Below, piece after piece: positions 1-6,165 of a stretch of DNA of 6,172 nucleotides (position 1 is its first letter; each line of letters opens with the position of its first letter). The DNA is from an uncultured Campylobacter sp. (GTDB taxonomy: Bacteria; Campylobacterota; Campylobacteria; Campylobacterales; Campylobacteraceae). The DNA lies in contig NZ_CALLWC010000055.1 of NCBI RefSeq assembly GCF_938015785.1, forward strand, positions 1 through 6,172, in the 5' to 3' direction. The notes below the pieces were generated by a model, which searched no databases, was not told where the DNA came from, and worked only from the letters and a program-made list of their open reading frames with translations. A program made the position numbers and the translations under genes.

Positions 1-1
1 G

Positions 2-394
2 GTCAACAATATCCCTATGTTAAATGCCGATATTGTAACAGGTATATCTTTGATGCTCGGATTTATTGCATTCGGTATCAGTCTGGGATTTAAGACGATT
101 CTTATAAGCCATATAACTTTTAATATTCCATATGTATTGCTTTCTGTAATGCCGAAGCTTAAGCAGACCGAGAGAGTTACATATGAGGCGGCTCTTGACC
201 TTGGAGCTACGCCTCTTGCGGCATTTTTTAAGGTGGTATTTCCTGATATATTCCCGGGAATAATATCAGGATTTTTACTTGCCTTTACAATGTCACTTGA
301 TGATTTTATAATAACATATTTTATTAGAAATGTCAACATAATTTTTATTGTTCCATGTACCTTAATAACTAATGAAAATTTTGAAATTTTATAA
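2..394 (+). CDS. potC: PotC-type spermidine/putrescine ABC transporter permease, 5' partial and 3' truncated
   Basis: This is an inner-membrane permease subunit of a polyamine-type ABC importer. The frame is open from the window edge (VNNIP before the Met at 17), so the true start lies outside. Counting from that Met, residues 8-50 hold two hydrophobic stretches. The cytoplasmic EAA loop that contacts the ATPase is clear: E57-A58-A59, G63 and the FPDIFPG stretch to residue 81. A further membrane segment ends in SLDDFIITYF at about residue 102. PotC proteins normally continue for tens of residues, but here the similarity fades and a low-complexity tail ends at TAA 392-394. Codon use (ATA, AGA, CTT), the lack of any GCGC, and Clostridia/Lachnospiraceae-like wording differ from every other gene here. 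It may be an assembly chimera or a remnant of transferred DNA. The family call is secure; whether the gene functions is doubtful. Confidence 0.8.
   Translation, partial: VNNIPMLNADIVTGISLMLGFIAFGISLGFKTILISHITFNIPYVLLSVMPKLKQTERVTYEAALDLGATPLAAFFKVVFPDIFPGIISGFLLAFTMSLDDFIITYFIRNVNIIFIVPCTLITNENFEIL
320..375. other. Junction between foreign permease fragment and Campylobacter-like sequence
   Basis: Permease similarity is strong up to codon 102 (ends 322) and then becomes doubtful. The next ten codons (IRNVNIIFIV) could just be a degraded form of the loop that follows in some homologues, so the break lies somewhere between 320 and about 355. From about 376 the sequence has the AAATTT-rich texture of the other gaps in this window, and GCGC-rich coding sequence starts after 482. 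No inverted repeats, target duplication, tRNA end or transposase marks the join. Confidence 0.55.
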
Positions 395-478
395 ATTTAA
401 AAAGTCCATAAATTCCGGAAATTTTAAAATTTTGCAAATTTTGAAATTTTGTAAATTTTAAAACCCAGTAAATTTCGC
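376..478. repeat. Imperfect direct repeat, period 60 bp, A/T-rich
   Basis: Bases 376-418 and 436-478 align without gaps at an offset of exactly 60, with about 35 of 43 positions identical. Each unit begins AAATTTTGAAATTTT. The spacer contains the 14-bp palindrome AAATTTTAAAATTT (419-432) and TTCCGGAA (413-420). The repeat fills the whole gap downstream of hemC on the minus strand. No gene, GC-rich terminator or promoter is apparent in it. Confidence 0.6.
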
Positions 479-481
479 CTT

Positions 482-1411
482 TTATAGGCTCGCCATCTCC
501 TCGGCGCGTGCGAGAAGCTGCTTTGCGCCCTTTTCGATAAAAGCGCGCGCGAGCTCTGCGCCTACGTTTTGGTATTGCGATTTTTGCGCGACGATGCTTT
601 GGCATATGCTCTCGCTGCCGTCGGGTAGGCCCACGATCGCGCTTATGTGGATATTTTCGCCGTCAAGGCGCGCGTTGATGCCGATCGGCACCTGGCAGCC
701 GCCCTCTAAAACCCTGACAAAATCCCGCTCCACGGTCGTTTCGATGATCGCGCGCTCATCTTTTAAAAACTCTATCGCGCGCAGGATTTGCGGCTCGTCC
801 ACTGCCTCGATGCCTAGCGCTCCTTGCCCCATCGCAGGGATCATCTGCGAGACCTCAAAAGGTGCTACGTACTTTACTTCGGCGCGTAAATTTAGGCGGT
901 TGATGCCCGCCATCGCTAAGATGATCGCGTCGAATTCTCCGTCTTTAAGCTTTCGCAAGCGAGTTTGGACGTTGCCGCGCAAGGAGATTATCTCTAAATC
1001 GGGGCGCATGCTAAGCAGCTGCATCTTGCGGCGAAGGCTCGTGGTACCGACTTTTGCGCCGCGGGGTAGCTCGCCGAATTCGGCGTATTTTTCGCTAATC
1101 ATCGCATCGCGCACATCCTCGCGCGTGCAGATCGCCGCTAGCACGAGCCCCTGCGGAAACTCCACGGGCACGTCCTTTAGACTATGCACGGCGATGTGTG
1201 CTTCGCCGCGAAGCATGCTCTCCTCAAGCTCCTTTGTAAAAAGCCCCTTGCCGCCGATCTTTGCAAGCGGCGTGTCTAAAATTTTATCGCCTTTGGTTTT
1301 CATGCTTTTTAGCTGCGCTCGGATGCCATGCGCTTCAAGCAGCGATGCGATGTGCTCGCTCTGCCACAGCGCAAGCACGCTGCCGCGCGTAGCGATGATC
1401 AAATTTTTCAT
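482..1411 (-). CDS. hemC: Hydroxymethylbilane synthase (porphobilinogen deaminase)
   Basis: This cytosolic enzyme polymerises four porphobilinogen molecules into hydroxymethylbilane on the way to haem and other tetrapyrroles. The 309-residue protein is full length. It opens with the family signature IIATRGSVLALWQ (R9), has the catalytic aspartate in HSLKDVP (D80), and has substrate-binding arginines in TTSLRR (R127, R128) and LRGNVQTR (R145). The cofactor cysteine is C239 in LEGGCQVPIG, where the dipyrromethane primer is attached. The frame is open 31 codons further upstream, but that stretch is a basic readthrough inside fxsA. The ATG at 1411 gives the conserved N-terminus and has AGGAG just upstream. 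The start overlaps the fxsA stop as ATGA, which suggests translational coupling. In C. jejuni, as I recall, hemC also follows a small membrane-protein gene and precedes a UbiD-family gene; the latter is absent here because the foreign junction intervenes. Confidence 0.97.
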   Translation of the reverse strand: MKNLIIATRGSVLALWQSEHIASLLEAHGIRAQLKSMKTKGDKILDTPLAKIGGKGLFTKELEESMLRGEAHIAVHSLKDVPVEFPQGLVLAAICTREDVRDAMISEKYAEFGELPRGAKVGTTSLRRKMQLLSMRPDLEIISLRGNVQTRLRKLKDGEFDAIILAMAGINRLNLRAEVKYVAPFEVSQMIPAMGQGALGIEAVDEPQILRAIEFLKDERAIIETTVERDFVRVLEGGCQVPIGINARLDGENIHISAIVGLPDGSESICQSIVAQKSQYQNVGAELARAFIEKGAKQLLARAEEMASL

Positions 1412-1860
1412 TTTTCCTCTCCTATGCTTTTTCGAATCTCGATTTCGTTCTCCTCGATCACCTCTACGTCGATTACGTCGTCGCTTGCGCGGCTGCGTCG
1501 CCAAAATTTTCGCTCTCTTTTTTCGGAATTTTCGCTGCTAGCGTTAAATTTAGGCACGTCGCTGGTGACGCAGTAAAATGACGCGGTGATTATGCAAACG
1601 CCTAAAATATCGCTGAAAATGCCAGGCGCAATGAGAAAGACGCCGCCTACTACGAAGCCCACGCCGCTTAAAATTTCTTTCGGTGAGATTTTCATTAGAT
1701 TAAAAAAGCCCATCCACGAGCGGTTTGCTACGACGTAACCGCCTAAAATCGCGCTTATGACGATCTCTACTGCGTATGCCGCGAAGCCGTTTGCGCTTAC
1801 GAAATAATAGGTCGTAAATGCTTCAATTATCAGATATGGAACGATCAAAAGCCTAAACAT
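1408..1860 (-). CDS. fxsA: FxsA-family cytoplasmic membrane protein
   Basis: This is a small inner-membrane protein of the FxsA family. In E. coli, overproduced FxsA relieves phage T7 exclusion by the F plasmid by binding PifA; its everyday role is not established. The 150 residues show three hydrophobic segments (about 2-20, 27-45, 66-94). The family core APGIFSDILG (78-87) sits in the last of them. A charged cytoplasmic tail ends with DDVIDVEVIEEN (127-138), a stretch typical of the family C-terminus. The ATG at 1860 is preceded by AAGGAA at good spacing. The gene lies 64 bp after the phosphatase stop and overlaps hemC by four bases. The same small-membrane-protein/hemC pairing is, from memory, seen in C. 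jejuni. Family assignment is good; the symbol follows the family, not a proven function. Confidence 0.85.
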   Translation of the reverse strand: MFRLLIVPYLIIEAFTTYYFVSANGFAAYAVEIVISAILGGYVVANRSWMGFFNLMKISPKEILSGVGFVVGGVFLIAPGIFSDILGVCIITASFYCVTSDVPKFNASSENSEKRERKFWRRSRASDDVIDVEVIEENEIEIRKSIGEEK

Positions 1861-1903
1861 ATTTTTCCTTGAATCATCACTTAAGCCGCGCCTTTTTAAA
1901 GAC

Positions 1904-1929
1904 GCTAAAATTTAATCGCGGATTTTAGC
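1904..1929 (-). terminator. A/T-rich hairpin straddling the phosphatase stop codon
   Basis: Read on the minus strand, GCTAAAAT (1929-1922) and ATTTTAGC (1911-1904) are a perfect 8-bp inverted repeat around a 10-base loop. The phosphatase TAA (1927-1925) lies in the first arm. The stem is A/T-rich and no real U-tract follows, so strong intrinsic termination is unlikely. It could attenuate transcription, guide RNA processing or protect a 3' end between the phosphatase and fxsA. It could also be chance in an A/T-rich gap. Confidence 0.3.
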
Positions 1930-2485
1930 AAATTCCGTCTGAATTTTTAATGTATCGCAAGAGTCCCTCGCAGCCGCGCTTGATATCTGTGTAGCAGCGC
2001 TCAAAATCGCGCGTGTAGTAGGGATCTGCGATTTGTAGGCGTCGGGGATGGGTTAAATTTGAACCGGCGTCTTTTAAATTTAAGTCGGTTTGTTTTAGTG
2101 CGCCTTTAAAATTTGGCGGATCGCAGTCTGTAAAATTTTCCCCTGCAAATTCCAAAAGAAATTTTACCTTAGCCATATCCTTGCCGCGAAAAATTTGCCC
2201 CAGCGAGCGCATATTTTCATCATCCATGCAAAGTATGAGATCGTAGCGCTCGTAGTCTGCGGGCGTGACCTGCACGGCGCGATGCGCTACGAGCGGTACC
2301 TTTTGCTCTTTTAGCACGCGCTGCGTTTCGTAATAGGGCAACGAGCCGATCTCGTCGGCGTGCGTCGCTGCAGAATCCACGCTCACGCGCGCACTTAGGC
2401 CGCTTTGATTAATGAAATTTTGCATCACGGACTGCGCCATCGGCGAGCGACAGATGTTGCCGTGACAGACGAAAAGTAGCCTCAC
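1925..2485 (-). CDS. Low-molecular-weight protein tyrosine phosphatase with internal insertion
   Basis: This cytosolic phosphatase should hydrolyse phosphotyrosine through a cysteinyl-phosphate intermediate. The P-loop CHGNICRS sits at the extreme N-terminus (nucleophile C7, R13, S14). The general-acid aspartate is D154 in DPYY near the C-terminus, so the catalytic set is complete. The start is GTG (2485-2483), fixed because the family begins only a few residues before the P-loop. Only a weak TAGG-type ribosome site lies upstream, within the end of lolA 6 bp away, so translation probably depends on the upstream gene. The protein has 186 residues against roughly 150-160 for the family. The excess is a stretch at about 116-150, between LEFAG and the DPYY motif. 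No tyrosine kinase or capsule gene is in view, so the substrate is unknown. Confidence 0.9.
   Translation of the reverse strand: MRLLFVCHGNICRSPMAQSVMQNFINQSGLSARVSVDSAATHADEIGSLPYYETQRVLKEQKVPLVAHRAVQVTPADYERYDLILCMDDENMRSLGQIFRGKDMAKVKFLLEFAGENFTDCDPPNFKGALKQTDLNLKDAGSNLTHPRRLQIADPYYTRDFERCYTDIKRGCEGLLRYIKNSDGIC
2036..2140 (-). repeat. AAATTT-rich in-frame insertion within the phosphatase gene
   Basis: The codons for residues 116-150 carry four AAATTT hexamers, at 2133, 2109, 2076 and 2055, spaced 24, 33 and 21 bases, all multiples of three. Each is therefore read in the same phase as Asn-Phe or Asn-Leu (NFT, NFK, NLK, NLT at N117, N125, N136, N143). This is the texture of the gaps in this window rather than of the rest of the gene. 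It looks like a small repeat expansion or intruding element kept in frame. Confidence 0.45.
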
Positions 2486-2491
2486 ACGCGC

Positions 2492-3004
2492 CTACTGCGT
2501 GATGATGTCGTAGTTTTTCGGGATTGTGGGCTTAAAGATCGCCTCATTCACCGGCGCGTTTTTGCGGACGTTGCTTAGATTGATGACGACTTTATTATCC
2601 ATTTTGTCGGTGTAGCTGATTTTGCTCGGCAGATCACCCTTTAGCTCGATGAGATATTTCACGTCGTCGAAGCTCGCCTCATAAACGCCGTTTTTATTGG
2701 GCTTTGCGTTCGCTAAAATCGCCGTTAAATTTGGCGTTTCTTTGATATTCGTGACGATGGCCTGCTCGAGTTCGGGCTCGATTACGACGACCTTTGTGAA
2801 GCTAAAAAATATATTTTTTATCGTAGGGGTCTTGTAATGCCACACGGCGTGCTCTTTCGTGGCACTAAAATCGCCGCCGTAGCTGATTTTCGCATCGTCG
2901 CTCTGCACGGTTTGCGAAAAATTTGCGCTCAGAGTGTTGAATTCTATCCCACCTGCAAACGCAAAAACGCAGCTTGCCGCTAAAGAAATAAGAGTTTTTT
3001 TCAT
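2492..3004 (-). CDS. lolA: LolA-type periplasmic outer-membrane lipoprotein carrier
   Basis: LolA takes lipoproteins from the inner-membrane LolCDE-type release complex and carries them across the periplasm. Epsilonproteobacteria generally lack a recognisable LolB acceptor. The 170 residues start with a Sec signal peptide: K2-K3, a hydrophobic core at 4-17, and probable cleavage after AFA17. The mature part begins with IEFNTLSANFSQTV, the usual LolA opening, and has VWHYKTP (54-60), the conserved Trp-x-Tyr-x-x-Pro patch. It ends with FKPTIPKNYDII, matching the family's last strand. It is slightly shorter than E. coli LolA but normal for Campylobacter. The ATG at 3004 has AAGG upstream and a TATAAT box behind it. 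It is divergent from secA and followed 6 bp later by the phosphatase, so it probably heads the minus-strand operon. Confidence 0.88.
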   Translation of the reverse strand: MKKTLISLAASCVFAFAGGIEFNTLSANFSQTVQSDDAKISYGGDFSATKEHAVWHYKTPTIKNIFFSFTKVVVIEPELEQAIVTNIKETPNLTAILANAKPNKNGVYEASFDDVKYLIELKGDLPSKISYTDKMDNKVVINLSNVRKNAPVNEAIFKPTIPKNYDIITQ

Positions 3005-3038
3005 AAATTTTGCCTTTATTATTTGAAAATTTGCGCGT

Positions 3039-3044
3039 ATTATA
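3039..3044 (-). promoter_or_regulatory. Candidate -10 box for lolA operon
   Basis: The minus strand reads GCTATAATACG here, a perfect TATAAT. It lies about 35 bp upstream of the lolA ATG, giving a short leader that contains the AAGG ribosome site. No clear -35 is seen, which is usual for Campylobacter sigma-70 promoters. Confidence 0.6.
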
Positions 3045-3084
3045 GCCGTTTTTCTAGGATTTAATTAAATAGAAACTAAAAATA

Positions 3085-3093
3085 TGTTAATAT
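3085..3093 (+). promoter_or_regulatory. Candidate extended -10 promoter for secA
   Basis: TGTTAATAT is an extended -10 (TGn followed by TAATAT, 4 of 6 consensus) preceded by an A/T-rich tract at 3058-3083. Transcription would start near 3100, leaving a leader of about 25 bases with AAGG (3115-3118) seven bases before the secA ATG. This placement argues against translation starting at the ATG at 3084. Confidence 0.5.
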
Positions 3094-3125
3094 GCGCGGT
3101 TAAAATTTTAAAACTAAGGTTCAAG

Positions 3126-5744
3126 ATGTTTAAAAAGGTCATCCACGGGATTTTTGGTACTAAAAACGATAGGATCGTCAAACAATACGCCAAGCGCGCA
3201 GCGCAGATCAGTGCGCTCGAGGAAAACTACGCGTCGATGGACGATGCGGCGCTTAAGGCGGAATTTGAAGCGTTAAGAGCGCAAGTTCGCGCGGGCGAAA
3301 AGAGCACGGATGACGTGCTTAACGAAGTATTTGCTATCGTGCGAGAGGCTGGCAAAAGAGTACTAAATATGCGACACTTCGACGTTCAGCTGATAGGCGG
3401 TTTGGTGTTAAACGACGGCGCGATTGCTGAGATGAAAACGGGCGAAGGAAAGACCCTCGTAGCGACCTTGGCAGTAGTGCTAAATGCGATGGAGGGCAAG
3501 GGCGTGCATGTCGTGACCGTAAACGACTACTTAGCTAAGCGCGATGCCGCGCAAATGGGCGAGCTATATGAATTTTTAGGGCTTAGTACCGGTGTGATCG
3601 TAGGCGGAGAATACGATGACGCCAAGCGCAAGGCTGCATACGCGTGCGACATCACTTATGGCACAAACAACGAGTTTGGCTTTGACTACCTGCGCGATAA
3701 TATGAAATTTAGCGCGGATGAAAAGGTGCAGCGTGGGCATCATTTCGTAATCGTCGATGAAGTAGATAGCATCCTGATCGACGAAGCTAGGACGCCACTT
3801 ATCATTTCAGGTCCTACGAATCGCACTTTAGACGGCTACATCAAGGCAAACGAAGTAGCTCGCCAAATGATCCGCGGCGAGGCGCCAGCCGATCCGAAAG
3901 GCAAGGCGACGGGTGATTTTACCGTAGATGAGAAGAACCGCGCCGTTTTGATTACGGAGGCAGGAATTTCAAAAGCCGAGAAGCTTTTTGGCGTCGATAA
4001 CCTCTATAGCCTTGAAAATGCCGTGCTTAGCCACTACCTTGATCAAGCACTTAAGGCAAATTATCTATTTGAAAAGGACGTACACTACGTCGTGCGCGAC
4101 GGGCAGGTCGTAATCGTGGATGAATTTACGGGGCGCCTGAGCGAGGGTCGCAGATTTAGCGAAGGCTTGCATCAGGCGCTTGAGGCAAAAGAGGGCGTGC
4201 AGATCCAAGAAGAGAGCCAAACTCTTGCCGACATTACCTTTCAAAACTACTTCCGTCTTTACGAAAAACTCGCTGGTATGACGGGTACGGCACAGACGGA
4301 AGCAACGGAATTTTCTCAAATTTACAAACTCGAAGTAGTCTCTATCCCTACGAACGTGCCGGTTATCAGAAAGGATCAAAACGATCTTATCTACAAGACC
4401 GAGCGCGAGAAATTTGACGCCGTCATAAACGAAATTAAACGGCTAAATTCCAAAGGTCAGCCCGTGCTCGTGGGCACGGCGTCGATTGAAAAGAGTGAGA
4501 AGCTGCACGAGCTTTTGGTCAAAGAAAATATCGCGCACTCCGTGCTAAACGCCAAAAATCACGAGCGCGAGGCGCAGATCATCAAAGACGCGGGCGTAAA
4601 GGGCGCAGTTACGATCGCCACGAATATGGCGGGACGCGGCGTGGATATCCGCATAGACGACGAAGTGCGCGCTTTGGGCGGGCTGTATATTTTAGGTACC
4701 GAGCGTCACGAAAGTCGCCGTATCGATAATCAGCTCCGCGGTCGAAGCGGACGTCAAGGTGATCCGGGCGAGAGTAGGTTTTTCTTAAGCTTGGAGGACA
4801 ATCTACTTAGAATTTTTGGCAGCGACAAGATCAAAAATATCATGGATCGCTTGGGTTTAAAAGACGGCGAACATATCGAATCAGGCATGGTTTCGCGCGC
4901 CGTAGAAAATGCACAGAAAAAGGTAGAGAGCTTGCATTTTGAAGCGCGTAAAAATATCCTAGAATACGACGACGTCGCAAACGAGCAGCGCAAGACGATC
5001 TATAAATATCGCAACGAGCTTTTGGATCCCGACTACGATCTGAAAGATAAAATCATCCAAAACCGCGAGGAGTACATCTCTAGCGTGCTTGAGGAGCTTG
5101 AAATTTTCGACGGCGCAAATATCAAAGAGGTCGATAAATTCCCGATCGTCGCCAAAATCGCTCAAGAAACGGGCGAGGTACTCGAAAACAGCGAGCTTGA
5201 GAAGGTCGATGATTTCAAAGAGCTGAAAGAAAAGATCATCGGCGCGCTTGCCGTTTCGTATGAAAACAAGATGGCGCCGATCGATCCGCAGCAGCGCAAA
5301 AGTATCGAAAAGATGCTTTATTTGCAGATCGTCGATCGCGACTGGCGGGAGCATCTGTATCAGATGGATATCCTAAAGGCGGGCATCGGACTTCGTGGCT
5401 ACAACCACAAAGATCCGCTTACCGAGTATAAAAAGGAGAGCTACAATCTTTTTATGGAGCTTGTAATGCGCCTCAAATCCGATAGCATCCGCTTGCTACA
5501 TTCGATCCAGTTTAAATCTAGGGAGGAGATCGAAGCTGAGCAACGCGCGATGCAGGAGCGCATGGAGAGCTCAAACGCCAAAGAACTCGCCGCCGCAAGC
5601 ACGAATGAAGCGCAGCTAAATGGCTCAGACGAGTTTGGCGATAAAAAGCCTAAGCGAAATGATCCTTGCCCTTGCGGCAGCGGCAAAAAATACAAAGACT
5701 GCCACGGCAAGGGCGGTCCGAAAAAAGGCGGCTTTGCAAGGTAA
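3126..5744 (+). CDS. secA: Preprotein translocase ATPase SecA
   Basis: SecA is the ATPase that pushes unfolded preproteins through SecYEG. With the ATG at 3126 it is 872 residues, a normal length. Visible parts are the nucleotide-binding domain with Walker A MKTGEGKT (103-110), Walker B VIVDEVDS (208-215) and IDEARTPLIISGP; the preprotein-crosslinking region at about 225-370; motif AGMTGTA (383-389); the second ATPase lobe with TNMAGRGVDI (499-508) and QLRGRSGRQGDPG (536-548, arginine finger region); then the scaffold and wing domains. A flexible linker leads to the zinc-binding tail C848, C850, C859, H860, which binds SecB or ribosomes in other bacteria. An upstream in-frame ATG at 3084 would add 14 residues, but it overlaps the promoter and lacks a ribosome site, whereas AAGG precedes 3126. 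It is divergent from lolA, as I recall for C. jejuni. No frameshift or missing motif is seen. Confidence 0.98.
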   Translation: MFKKVIHGIFGTKNDRIVKQYAKRAAQISALEENYASMDDAALKAEFEALRAQVRAGEKSTDDVLNEVFAIVREAGKRVLNMRHFDVQLIGGLVLNDGAIAEMKTGEGKTLVATLAVVLNAMEGKGVHVVTVNDYLAKRDAAQMGELYEFLGLSTGVIVGGEYDDAKRKAAYACDITYGTNNEFGFDYLRDNMKFSADEKVQRGHHFVIVDEVDSILIDEARTPLIISGPTNRTLDGYIKANEVARQMIRGEAPADPKGKATGDFTVDEKNRAVLITEAGISKAEKLFGVDNLYSLENAVLSHYLDQALKANYLFEKDVHYVVRDGQVVIVDEFTGRLSEGRRFSEGLHQALEAKEGVQIQEESQTLADITFQNYFRLYEKLAGMTGTAQTEATEFSQIYKLEVVSIPTNVPVIRKDQNDLIYKTEREKFDAVINEIKRLNSKGQPVLVGTASIEKSEKLHELLVKENIAHSVLNAKNHEREAQIIKDAGVKGAVTIATNMAGRGVDIRIDDEVRALGGLYILGTERHESRRIDNQLRGRSGRQGDPGESRFFLSLEDNLLRIFGSDKIKNIMDRLGLKDGEHIESGMVSRAVENAQKKVESLHFEARKNILEYDDVANEQRKTIYKYRNELLDPDYDLKDKIIQNREEYISSVLEELEIFDGANIKEVDKFPIVAKIAQETGEVLENSELEKVDDFKELKEKIIGALAVSYENKMAPIDPQQRKSIEKMLYLQIVDRDWREHLYQMDILKAGIGLRGYNHKDPLTEYKKESYNLFMELVMRLKSDSIRLLHSIQFKSREEIEAEQRAMQERMESSNAKELAAASTNEAQLNGSDEFGDKKPKRNDPCPCGSGKKYKDCHGKGGPKKGGFAR

Positions 5745-5772
5745 GCGCGACGATCGGTCGTAAATATCGCGC
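5745..5772 (+). terminator. Inverted repeat directly after secA stop
   Basis: GCGCGA (5745-5750) and TCGCGC (5767-5772) are perfect inverted arms starting at the base after the secA TAA. An inner ACGA/TCGT pairing closes a TCGG loop and competes for one base pair. No T-run follows, so this is not a classical intrinsic terminator. It may instead be a 3'-end stabilising or Rho-associated structure. Confidence 0.3.
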
Positions 5773-5940
5773 GATCGGTGATTTCGATTGCGAGTATTGC
5801 GCAATTGGCGCTTCTCGACCTTGCTTTTGTATTTAGCGGATCGGTCGAAGGCGAAAGGCGCCATAAAATTTTAAAGGGGAGTTTGATCGCGAGGCGGCGT
5901 GGATGGCGCGCAAAGCTGCGCGATGGGGCGGAATTTTAGT

Positions 5941-5962
5941 TTTGAAATTTTAAAATTTCAAA
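5941..5962. repeat. 22-bp perfect A/T palindrome
   Basis: TTTGAAATTTT is followed immediately by its exact reverse complement. The same 11-mer occurs at 380-390 and 440-450 beside hemC and at 6085-6095. It could be a bidirectional hairpin, a protein-binding dyad, or a member of an intergenic repeat family. Confidence 0.6.
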
Positions 5963-6112
5963 GCGCACTTAGTGCCTTTGGCTACTTGTTTTCGCAGCGC
6001 CGTTACAGTGCGCCGTGCGGCAAAACGCAAGCCAATCAGCGCGTGATACTTAAATTTAGTGCGCGGCTAGGATACTGCGCGGCATTTGAAATTTTAAATT
6101 TATGCGATTGCG

Positions 6113-6148
6113 GGCGAGCTTGCAAGCAGACTCCGCCTTTAAATTTTT
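6113..6148 (+). terminator. Possible hairpin plus T-rich tract
   Basis: GGCGAG (6113-6118) can pair with CTCCGCC (6131-6137) if one C bulges. The loop between contains part of a small palindrome, and TTTAAATTTTT follows. This is a weak match to an intrinsic terminator. No convincing gene reads into it, so it could only serve secA readthrough or an unseen RNA. Confidence 0.22.
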
Positions 6149-6149
6149 A

Positions 6150-6165
6150 AGAATTTCAAAATTCT
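6150..6165. repeat. Short inverted repeat at right edge
   Basis: AGAATTT (6150-6156) and AAATTCT (6159-6165) are perfect inverted arms separated by CA. It belongs to the same A/T-rich palindromic texture as the rest of this gap and has no assigned role. Confidence 0.4.

Noticed and set aside
376..481. Possible CRISPR or integration site in the repeated gap
   Set aside because: There are only two diverged A/T units, no spacers of uniform length with identical repeats, and no cas or integrase gene.
369..605. Minus-strand open frame over the end of hemC and the A/T repeat
   Set aside because: It is an alternate frame of hemC running on into the repeat. The KFxKFQN pattern is simply translated AAATTT sequence.
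1412..1504. N-terminal extension of hemC by 31 codons
   Set aside because: The extension is highly basic, lies inside fxsA, and precedes the conserved MKNLIIATRGS start, which has AGGAG upstream.
594..1541. Long plus-strand open frame (315 codons) opposite hemC
   Set aside because: It lies antisense to a full-length hemC with all catalytic motifs. The product is Ser/Arg-rich with no family resemblance, a typical shadow in GC-rich DNA.
2969..2971. Possible lipoprotein cysteine (C12) in the LolA signal peptide
   Set aside because: The preceding residues are AAS rather than a good lipobox, the hydrophobic core continues past the cysteine, and AFA17 gives a better signal peptidase I site. LolA proteins are soluble carriers.
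3084..3125. Upstream in-frame ATG giving SecA 14 extra residues
   Set aside because: The ATG sits inside the likely -10 element, lacks a ribosome site, and the extension is not typical of SecA.
5625..5864. Minus-strand open frame over the secA 3' end
   Set aside because: It is antisense to the conserved zinc-binding tail of SecA, with no family match.
5899..6150. GTG-started 83-codon frame after secA
   Set aside because: The product resembles no family I know, its FEIL segments are translated repeats, and only a weak GAGG precedes it. I treat it as chance.
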